From Sipunculus nudus (lineage: Eukaryota > Annelida > Sipuncula > Golfingiida > Sipunculidae): a stretch of DNA of 64,000 nt. Below the pieces are notes generated by a model. It saw only the letters and a program-made list of their open reading frames with translations, made no database searches and was not told where the DNA came from. Made by a program: the position numbers and the translations under genes. The stretch lies in assembly GCA_026874595.1 (NCBI GenBank), contig CM049318.1, positions 22,171,456 to 22,235,455 on the forward strand. Reading direction: 5' to 3'. Below are positions 34,727-44,800 of the stretch, one piece after another. The number at the start of each line of letters is the position of its first letter. Position 1 is the first letter of the stretch.

Positions 34727-34757
<31 letters not shown>
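34643..34757. repeat. (TA)n tracts
   Basis: Two TA tracts (about 34643-34684 and 34732-34757) with an AT-rich spacer. Confidence 0.9.
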
Positions 34758-34790
34758 ATAAGTGGTATAGCCGTGTTAGTCTGAAGTTGA

Positions 34791-34935
34791 AGCGTAGGTA
34801 AAGATAAAGAGTGACGCCTTTTAGCCTTTAGTCTCGACAGTCTTCTTGGATGATGAAGCCTGTGTGCTGCGAAAGCTCGTGTGTTAATAAACTATTAGTC
34901 TATCTTAGAGGCGTCACTCTTTATCTGTACCTTCG

Positions 34936-34937
<2 letters not shown>
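34791..34937. mobile_element. 147-bp palindrome-ended element inside TA repeats
   Basis: The left arm (34791-34819, starting AGCGTAGGTAAAGATAAAG) and the reverse complement of the right arm (34909-34937, starting AGCGAAGGTACAGATAAAG) match at 27 of 29 positions. The core holds gatgaagcctgtgtgc, gcgaaagctcgtgtg and aataaactattagtc. TA tracts flank both sides. It fits a MITE or foldback element with TA-rich target preference. Confidence 0.7.
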
Positions 34938-34985
<48 letters not shown>

Positions 34986-35185
34986 TGTATAAGGAATCAA
35001 ACGATTGTAAGGATCGTGTTGACTAATTAGTTAAATACCGTTGTACGGCACTCTTCAGAACGGTTTGACTTAAGAACAGAGCAGTGCGTTTCAAACAGCC
35101 TAGAACATGATATATATTTGTACGCTCTGGTTATACGATCGAGCACTTTGCCATCAGTGCATTGCAAACAGCCTAGTAAGAACAA

Positions 35186-35216
<31 letters not shown>

Positions 35217-35221
35217 ATATA
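34938..35221. repeat. (TA)n tracts
   Basis: TA tracts at 34938-34983 and 35185-35221, with nonrepetitive sequence between. Confidence 0.9.
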
Positions 35222-37111
35222 AACACTCTTCACTATGCTAATGGCAGGATTTTTTTTTACTAATATCGTACCTATCCCTACCTATCCATATATATATATA
35301 TATAATTATATGTACACACACCTCACCTACCAAATAGCACGAATTTTCCCTACCCAAATGGAAGCAAAGTCGGGTTCTGTATTCTGTACCTTTGTTTTGA
35401 CCCTTGTTTAGGGGTATTACGTATTTTTGTATGGTTTTTCCAGTTTGTCTTCGAGCGTCTGTTGGTAGTTTTAAGTTGAAAAAAAAACACTTTATCAGGT
35501 GATAATTGATGATTATGAATGGAATTCATTTAAGGAAAAATATTAATAATTTTTTTTCTTAGGAAACTGAAGAGTGCACATACACTGTCCTGATATGTAT
35601 ATGAACTAACACATGAGTTGCACATACCATATTTCCAGGTTTGGACTGTTAAAATAACAATGGGGCATTAATAACGATAAATGTGTACATAGAACAATTT
35701 GGGTTCAACATTTTAACAAGGTATTGCAAAAAAGTATGAAAGGCATAATAAAAGTCCGCATTTCATGGGCAGAATGGATATGTCATTTGTTAGTCTACAC
35801 GTCCTTTGTTACACTGTAGTACCACATAATCATTATTGGGGAGGGGGGGGGGGGGCAATTATGGACGTGTGCGCTCAGGATAATCGTAACCGGTGCAGAC
35901 TGGTCTACCGGGTGTCATTTCCTAGCTGTTGGTCGAGAAGGCGACATTAACTCTTTTAGTTTTAATTTTTGATTATATGGTAGGATAAGTAGACATAAAG
36001 GGATAACTGTAGTCTCTAAAAGGTGTGCAGTGACCCTCATGAACTAAAAGGGGCAAAAACTGAACCTATTGACTGATTCTACAGAAAAGCCAATGCTCCT
36101 TACAATCAGGAAGAGACATAGATCAAAATAGATCTAGCGTTTCAAACAGCAGGAAATCTCTCCTGCAATGGTCACAGAAGATTCAACGAACAGCGTGTCC
36201 GTCAAAGTGCTCAACCAGCAGGTAGAATGGATTCTGTAAACTTCACAGAAGACTAAGTCTTTACGTCAGAGACAATTATCTGCTGGTAAGCACGTCTTAT
36301 CTGTCAATATTCCACGGAAAGAGATAGGACGCTAGATAATGTGTACTGTTTGTGTTTTGTACAGGAAGAGCTTCAGCTAGTAAATATTCTACTGAAGTCC
36401 GGTAAAAGTATGGCAATGGGTTATATGACTAAAAGCTATGACCCGTCCATTTTTGCATTGAGATCACTATTCCTGTATTAAGGTCTAACAAAGTTAAAAA
36501 AAGTCGTAGACTTCGCTATTAAGTAACGGGCACATGGCCATCATTTAAGATATATTGGCGCCATAACTGCCATTGATGTGACGATAAGGAAAACTTTCAT
36601 CAAGAGCATGTGTGCTTTTTCTGTGAATGCATTGATAAAAAGTTGGGACTGTACTAATGTCAGAAAGGACACCCACAAGAGCATCCCTTGCTTTGCAGTT
36701 ACGTGGGACAAATCTATCCTGCGAGATATGAATCATAACTACTCAATATTATTGTGCGTAGTGCTATTTTCAGGTATTTTCAGGTGTTAATTCCATGGAC
36801 ATTTACTTTGGTTATCAGCAGTATTTCTGACAAAATAGCCAGAGCGAACATGATTAAACCTTCTGGCGTCTGTGTATCAGGTATCTTATGTCAAAAACAG
36901 TAAATTTTAATGTGACAATGCTGAACAGTTCAGGGATTTCGCATAAGACATTGATTGCTACAATTGTAAAAATAAATAAAACATAAAAACAATGAGTTTA
37001 CTTTGTATCGAAAGATAAAAGCAGCATATCTTTGATCTGACCAGCAGGTCCTCAAAGCAGCAGATCCCTGAGACATTTCTTTAATGTGGACACGTCCAAG
37101 CCATTATTTTA

Positions 37112-37114
<3 letters not shown>

Positions 37115-37161
<47 letters not shown>
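37115..37161. repeat. (TA)n microsatellite
   Basis: About 46 bp of TA. Confidence 0.95.
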
Positions 37162-37165
<4 letters not shown>

Positions 37166-38929
37166 ATTAAAAAACACGAGGTCCGCGAAATCAGATCAGA
37201 TAATATCCCACTATCACACATATATATGTGTGTATATATGTGTATTCATTATAATTTTATAAGTATAGATCAATTATGTTAAAATATAACGGCAGAACCT
37301 TTAAATAATTATACAGTAAATAAAAGCTCTATGAAAAAAATTGCATGATGCTAAGATGCTAATTATCAGCAAAGGGATAAATCCCGCTAAATCAGGTGTT
37401 ATTATGTTATTATTCTATTTTAATTGAGCTAAAAGAACGATTTGTGGCATCTTCTCCGCATTCTTTGACAGAAGGTAAATATTGACTTTTATGATGATTC
37501 TTATAAAATAATGCCATGCAGATCTGCCTAAAGATTTTTTTTTTTTTAATTCGAGGACAGCTGATGGGTGTCCCAATAAGATCAGGTATTTTTATGCATT
37601 CCCTGCCAATTAAAACACAGTTACTAGTGTATGTCGGAACGTCATTGAAACGTCAACGGGCCTCCTTCTTTCTCTGTCTGGCTTTTTGTAAGGCATAGTG
37701 TTGTATCCGTTAATTTGTAACCGGAATAATCAAGAGTTGGAAAAACGGTCTGTTGACGGTATAAAGTCTTTGCTAATGATTTACAGTGACAGGTGAAAGA
37801 TCCTCATACTTCATTTTATTTCTATTTGTTTTTATTGCTTCTTCAGCGCATAGCAAGAAAATGGCTGAAATGTCTATTTATATTTCCTGCATCTTTATTT
37901 TCCTGCAGGTTTATATAGACAATGGTGTCCGTCACTGTGTCACCTGGTACGGTGCATAATCATATCTCTCTTGGTGTCTCATCTTTCTTATTTTGTAAGT
38001 TTTGCTGAAAACATTCAGTAACAATTCGGCCAAGGGACAGTTATCTATTTCTCCGAATAAAACTTTTATGCAAAGGATCTAACGAATTTCCAAGTCTTCC
38101 TAGGATGAATGAATACATAAAAATAGAGTTGACTTAATATTACCTGCTTTAAAACTTGAAGAAACTATCAAACAAATTAAGATTTTTGTTCACGTGCAGT
38201 GTTAACATAAATGCAAGGATCGTTTAAAATTTATTGCCTAATGTCATGACCTATTCCCGAATAATTGCACAACCAGATGATGTAGGGACAGAACATCTAT
38301 GCTAAGGATCGGTTAGTTACACTAATGGGTTCACTATTCGTTTCCGTTCTAGTACATGGTTACCATGAAGAAAAAATGCGCAATCATATATAAAAATAGA
38401 TATATACATACACTTTATATGTGTATGTGTATGTAGAATGAAAACCCATCGAATGTAAATGATAAAGCCAATTACACTGTCCACATTGCTCTCTAATCTT
38501 TCGAGATCGTGATTTGAAAATGTTGCACGTTATTGGTTTAACAGAATATCAAATCGGATACAAGAAGGGTCATGTTACTCAGTGCCTGTCACACTACATT
38601 ATTCCTCAAGATTTAAATGAACGATATTCCTTTATACCTCGTAAGAATAATAAATAAGTGATGTATGCATCAAGGAATCTCGGTAAGACTTTGCCGAAAC
38701 GAAATTCGGTCCACGTTACACAAACAAGCTAGAACAGTGTAAATCTGCCGTGAACGTCTTTTATGTATCTGGTAGCCATAATTCATGTGTCCTGACACTT
38801 CTCCCTTGACCTACAACATCGTAAAGCGTAACGAGGTGCAGAGAAGACGTGCAGCACCCATGACGCTAGCAGAACAGATGTTTTCATGCTTGCCGCTTAA
38901 TTTATGAAAAGGCTATTCATTAGTCCACT

Positions 38930-39110
38930 TCATTCACAACAGACGGCTTCGCCTCAAGCAAACATCCACATACACGTTCACAGGAAGCCTTTGCAGGTTA
39001 CTGCTCTACTGATTACGTTACAAACTGCATTACAAAACATACAACGGGCACACGATGCCGTAATGATGCATACTATCAAAGTATATTATATTTTAGATGA
39101 TCTTTAAACT
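38930..39110 (+). repeat. Direct repeat shared with 25140-25310
   Basis: Second copy of the repeat described at 25140-25310, ending about 700 bp upstream of the gene B candidate start codon. Confidence 0.55.
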
Positions 39111-39807
39111 TACATTAATGTCGGTAAAAAGCAGTGGTGACTCTTCATCTGTTATAAGCATCATATCTGTTGTATATTTAAAAAAGAAGATTAACTGTAA
39201 TAATCGGCTATGGTTTTTATAGAACATTAAACAAACTGTCTAAAGTAAAGTATTTGATGTGTGTGTGTTGATGCTGCAATGTCACTGAAAAAAAACAATT
39301 TCAGTTGTGTCCACGTCAATTGTCTACCGCGGTTCGTTTAAAGGTAAAGAAAAATAATTTGAGCTGGAATATTTGTGTTTTGAGTATACCATCTACCTTA
39401 TTTATGTGGTATGTGAGAATAAAACTATATTGGTATAGATCAAATATATGCTCGTGAAGGTGCATGTCCTCTTATATTTAACTGTAACACGGCCACATAT
39501 CCACACTTAGGTTACTGTTCTCCCATACTATTATCAATTAAATATCAATAAACTGTATTCAAAAATTAGTATAATGAATCCTATTAGATAGTCGTATTAG
39601 CCACATACTGCCCTTGTGATTCATCAACACAGTCGCGAGACTTCCCTTGCACAGCAATCGCCATGGATTGTCACGCTTAACAAACACCAGGTATCATTAA
39701 TGAACACGGCACACTCCAGAGGATACCCAAGTCACTCATAGAAATGATACATGCGGGAACATGATTATGAACACTCGTAACAATAATGCATGATGGCCTA
39801 TGTTAAG

Positions 39808-39870
39808 ATGGCTTCAATTTTCAATGGAGTCTGCATGTGTTTGGCTTTCATCTTTACCTGCTCAGCCAGG
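39808..39870 (+). CDS. Gene B candidate signal-peptide exon
   Basis: ATG at 39808 starts MASIFNGV, then a hydrophobic CMCLAFIFTCSA core with a small-residue end fit for signal peptidase. A GT at 39871 falls after codon 21, giving the phase 0 donor that the linker exon requires. An in-frame ATG at 39793 would add five residues. The donor AGG|gtcaac is poor and no TATA box was seen, so the exon rests on phase and peptide character. Confidence 0.5.
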
Positions 39871-41798
39871 GTCAACGCATGGGCTATAGCAGATGAGTAA
39901 TACAAATTTTTATTACAAATATTACTCCCCTGCTGAAAAGTTTAGGTTTTTGTTGAGGATTTTTAGCTCAGATGAGCTAGAGCTCATCCAAATATGTCTT
40001 GAATTATCTATGTAGGTTTTAGACATTAGCTAATGGTTTTTGTTCTAAATATTTACATAATGTACTTCAAATGCCTGTGACTGCCAGCACACGACTTGTA
40101 AACAGAATCAGTCCAACATCACTTGATTTTATTTGATGTGTGATTGCATATTCGTCTTAATGTATGTCCACAGCTATGTAACCAAAGATTTCAGTTTTAG
40201 CTAGACTATCAGGGCCAAATTCTGCAGTAATATTGATCACGTTTCTAAGGTACATGTAGCGCTTTGTAAGTTGACCTATTTCCTTTGTGCTTAAATTTCA
40301 TAGTACACTTATAGTACACTTTTCCTGAATGGCATGCAGATTAAACGTTAATTGGTAAAATGTATGTTAGACAGAAACTAACATTGCAATTTCTGTAAAG
40401 TCTGCCACACATCCTTTCTGTCATACACACGAGTGGACGAAAGACCCCTTTGGTATCTTTTTTGAGATAACAGCTATAAGTGTATTTGCAGGGTACAAAG
40501 CGTAACCATTAGGTAATCAAACCTAACCTGCTATCCGATTCCGTCATCTTTTTCTCATAAACTCCATAACGACAGCATGACTCTATAATTATTTATGGTC
40601 TTTATCAGTCCCTCAGATGCAATGTATTATTGTACAGGAAGTTACAGAAAATATCATACCCGGTAAGACATTTATTTTTCATTTGCAGATGTAAGGCGAA
40701 TAATACAACAAAGGTAGATATGTTTGTTGTGCACCATTACTATTTTATATCCATACTTTCAAATTTAGTTCTCCGAATTGGTCATTAGTTGCTACTAGTG
40801 TTTCGCGAAGTATATATCCTGACGGGTTATTTTCTTCTATTTCATATACAATAAAGAACGATAGATTAATGAATGTAAGCTGAAGTAAACTTTAGTGTCT
40901 TCACTACCATTAGACTATAACCAACACTATACCGGAAACCTGATAATATGAAATATTTCATGATCCTCCAAAAAGGAGGTCAGTTGTTTATAACTGTCAG
41001 TAAAATTCCAATTTGTCATTATTTGATTTTTACAAATATTTAAAGTATATATAACATATGGACATCAAATAAATACTTGCAAGCAGGATTCGTTCCCAAA
41101 GATCTCACTTTCTGTATCCCAATATAACAAAATTCTACAGAAAACTGAGTAAAAGACATAATAGGCTTAAGTTTAAAATGTCCGATCTGATGAGTTCTTA
41201 GTTATTTTTCCAATGTTCATAATTGAAATTGTTAAAACAGAACCTAAAAGAGATATTAACTGCTCCTGACAACAAGGTTATGTCCAATAACTATATTTTC
41301 TTTTAAGACTTTATTCCATATGCTGTTAAATTTGGGTTTATTTCTTTATGTTGCAGCCCCAAGCGGTGGACGATTGGCCAGATGTACCGAGTAATGTGTT
41401 ACTCATATATTTATTACATTTAGTTCATTTAAACCATGAATGGATCTAAAAAACTAATAACCCTAATATTTAATGAATTCGCGGCTCTGAGATTTTTTAA
41501 AATAAAGGTCTAATATCAAGATTTCTCTTTTTTATTTTTTTGTGACGCTACCTAGCTCACACATTTATGAGATTTTTACATGATTATTTCGTCAAGTATC
41601 CAGCTTTGAAATCATCTGTACATTCAATGGCACGTGCGAGGAATTTCGAGGCTCCGTGACACCAGGTTACATGTGGATAGAGCTTGGAAGAGAAACGACT
41701 ACTAGTGGGACTGGACCGACCCATTTTAATGGTAGTGGACTGAATATTCACACGAAAACTAGCCATGCAAGCATCATATTTCATATATATATATTGTA

Positions 41799-41856
<58 letters not shown>

Positions 41857-44800
41857 AAAAGAGATGATATGCAAAAATGCACTTTTCTCCGCAGGCATAT
41901 AGCACTGAATGTTTTCAAAAGAGCATGGTTAGCCTTAGAATGTAATGGTTCTCAGTCACTACCGTCGGTTTCGCCTCATTAGCGCATATGAGAGACAAAC
42001 GGCCCATTCAACTACTCTGGTAGCGGTATCATCGTTTCTTTTTTCAAATGGTTGGATGCCATGGCTTCATGGCGACAAATGGAAACAATTGCTGAACATT
42101 TGTTGAGGCTTTTTGAGAAGGGACAGAAACAATACAATAAACTATTCATTTGTAAAATAGGTGTCCACTTTATACGAAGTTAATATATCCATAATATCCA
42201 TCAGACACGGAAGCTACTCAAATCTAAAAAAACTTGCAAACCATGAATGACACCTGGAAAACAATCAATTTTTTCACTATCACCTTTACATTCAGACAAA
42301 TGAGAAGGGCGCAACTTGTACACAGCTGATAAAATTACCAATTTAAGCACGAAATATAAGTACCCATTCAACAAACTTTACGGCAAAATCCCATTCTGTT
42401 GCCATGAAGCAAGGGCAACCAACCGGTTGTATAGAATATTTGTCACCCGAGTTATTGGTTGTGGACGGATTTGTTTGCTGTTATTCCTTAAAGCTGATCA
42501 TTTGCTATCTTACAGACTGCTATATCTATGCCGAGGCTTCGTTAGGTGATGCAAATGACCAAGTATTTCTCAAGTCAAGGAGAATAATTGCGGAATTTGA
42601 AACATACTGTTTGGATTTTAAATATCATATGCACGGAGAAGATATTGGCAATCTGTCAGTGAGCTGCACAGGGGACGATTCTCCGATATTCCACAAGTCT
42701 GGTAAGTTTCGTATGTTCTCAGGTTCCATTCATCAGTATGTGATGTATTAAATGATATCAAGTTCTACAGTGATGAATCTAGTAAAGAAGAACTTGGACA
42801 TAAAGAAACTGTACGTTCCCTTTGGTGCACATGGTTGAGAAATAAAAAAGCATTGTTACAGACAGTAAAGGGTAAAAAGAATTATAGAACAAGTGAACAC
42901 GAGCCCTAACTATATCTAAATAGTTCCCAGATATAGACAAATTATAAGCTAAATGATCGGCTTCTGTGGCTCAGAGGTAGACCAAAGGACAAATAGCCGA
43001 GTAGTTGTGATATTTATAAGGTAGACCCCAACGCAGCATCAGCGCTCAGCAGGATAAATGGACGGCTGTACCAAACAGCCGTGTATCGCTCACAAACGAG
43101 TGCGTCTGTGGAAAGTTCCTCGGTCTTATTTCCTAGAAATGGGGGTGATTACACATCGAACATATGCAGATGCGCTAGACACAGAGCCTGGGTGACACCA
43201 GGATATAAAATAAAATGACAGGAAGCGAGTACTACCGCCTTGTCACTTAGTCCCAAACCGAAACGGAAATCTGCAGTTATGAGTAATTAGCTTAAGAATT
43301 AGATAAGTCAGCATTGAAAAAAATTAGGCGGTTACCTCCACCCTAAAAATAAAAAGTCAAATAACGTCTACCTTTGAACGACACCGAAAGCAAACTCTTA
43401 GTATGTATTACAAAAGAGAACAGAAGATCATAGCCAATACATAAGGCATATTTAATGGTTCAGCCATTTGGGCTTCTTTTTGTCTTCCCAGCCCCTAGGA
43501 GCGCAAGACGAGAAAGCCCTGACAGTGAAACAGAACCTTATAGAAACTCTGTCCCATTCCATAGCGAAACATTATACCTTCTGGGTCATACCTCCTACCA
43601 TGCATTAAAATATCAGCCCAGCATGCTTATATATAAATATATTATATGTATATATAAAACCATATCTCTTTATATATGTCAATACCAGGTCATTACAAGT
43701 ACATGACGATGAGCTCTAGACATATAGTTAAAATACAGATTCCGTTGTCATGGAGAAGTTGGGTCTGGAATAGAGCTTATATAATCAAGATTAGAATCAG
43801 CCTTAATATTTGCAAGACAACAACCTCCATGTATGGTTTATTATTGATTGGGTATGTATTCACTGAAATACAAAATGTTTTATACATTTAGATAATCAGG
43901 AAAGGTCCTGGATCCGAGAGACAATGAACTTGGCGATTGAATTATACTCAGAATTCAGTATCATATTTACTGCAACACGTGGAAAAGGATCCCGAGGAGA
44001 TATTGCATTGGACGACATTTATTTGTTGCATGGTGACTGTAAGAGGGGTAGATATTCTTATTAACAATCGAGCTAATGGTATTAAAATTAAACAGTAACA
44101 GTTATTTAAATTTGTTACAAATTTACAACAGGTGATATGTGTATATGTTGTCCATATGCACGTTTCTATTCCTGATCTTCATTCCACAAATTAATAACTG
44201 TATTTAACATAAACAAGTAAAATGCTATGAAAGCTTTTTTCTTTCCTTAATACCAGTATACATTTTCACCTTTATAACTTAATACATTTATACTGAAGAT
44301 AGTTCATTTTCCATCAGGACAGTGGGGTACATGGTCCTCCTGGACCTGTAGTTGTGGGCAGGGGAACCGCTACCGCGAATGCCTGTCGGAGCCTTGTAAC
44401 GGTTACTATCGTGATTTCCGCTTGTGCTCAGATCCCTTCTGCACAGGTGATGCTGAAACTTTTTTTCTGGTGAAAACGGTATTTACATTATACAAATTGT
44501 AACTCTGAATATTTTATCACTTAAAAGAGCAGTCTACAAGTCATTAAGATTTACTTTTATTAGTGTTCACCATTCTGAGTATTTAATCATTTACCAAATG
44601 ACCATCACTTAAATAAAATCGCAAAATTTAGTATAACCAAACGTGTAACAGAGTACTGTTTTATCAAAATGTCTGTCTTTGATCAAACGTGGATAGTTTT
44701 GACACTGATTTAATCAATCTCTGACCGTGGATTTTAAATAACGAGGGTGGTAATGGTTGCCATTCATTTTATAACTAAGAAACTGGCCATGGTATTGTTT

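Larger units (their letters stand above)
35300..39790. other. Noncoding DNA upstream of gene B
   Basis: No exons recognised. It holds a 15-bp-class G run at 35838-35855, (TA)n at 37115-37161 and the 38930-39110 direct repeat. The gene B promoter should lie near its end, but no TATA box or initiator stood out upstream of 39793. Confidence 0.4.

Noticed and set aside
41357-41381. Idea that gene B lost the linker-exon donor (gt to at)
   Set aside because: A donor nine bases downstream (A|gtaatg) is conserved in both genes and keeps the frame, so no loss is needed.
41584-41898. Minus-strand 104-codon frame over gene B MAM part 1
   Set aside because: It is a shadow of the real plus-strand exon plus the TA tract, which encodes a Tyr-Ile run in any frame.
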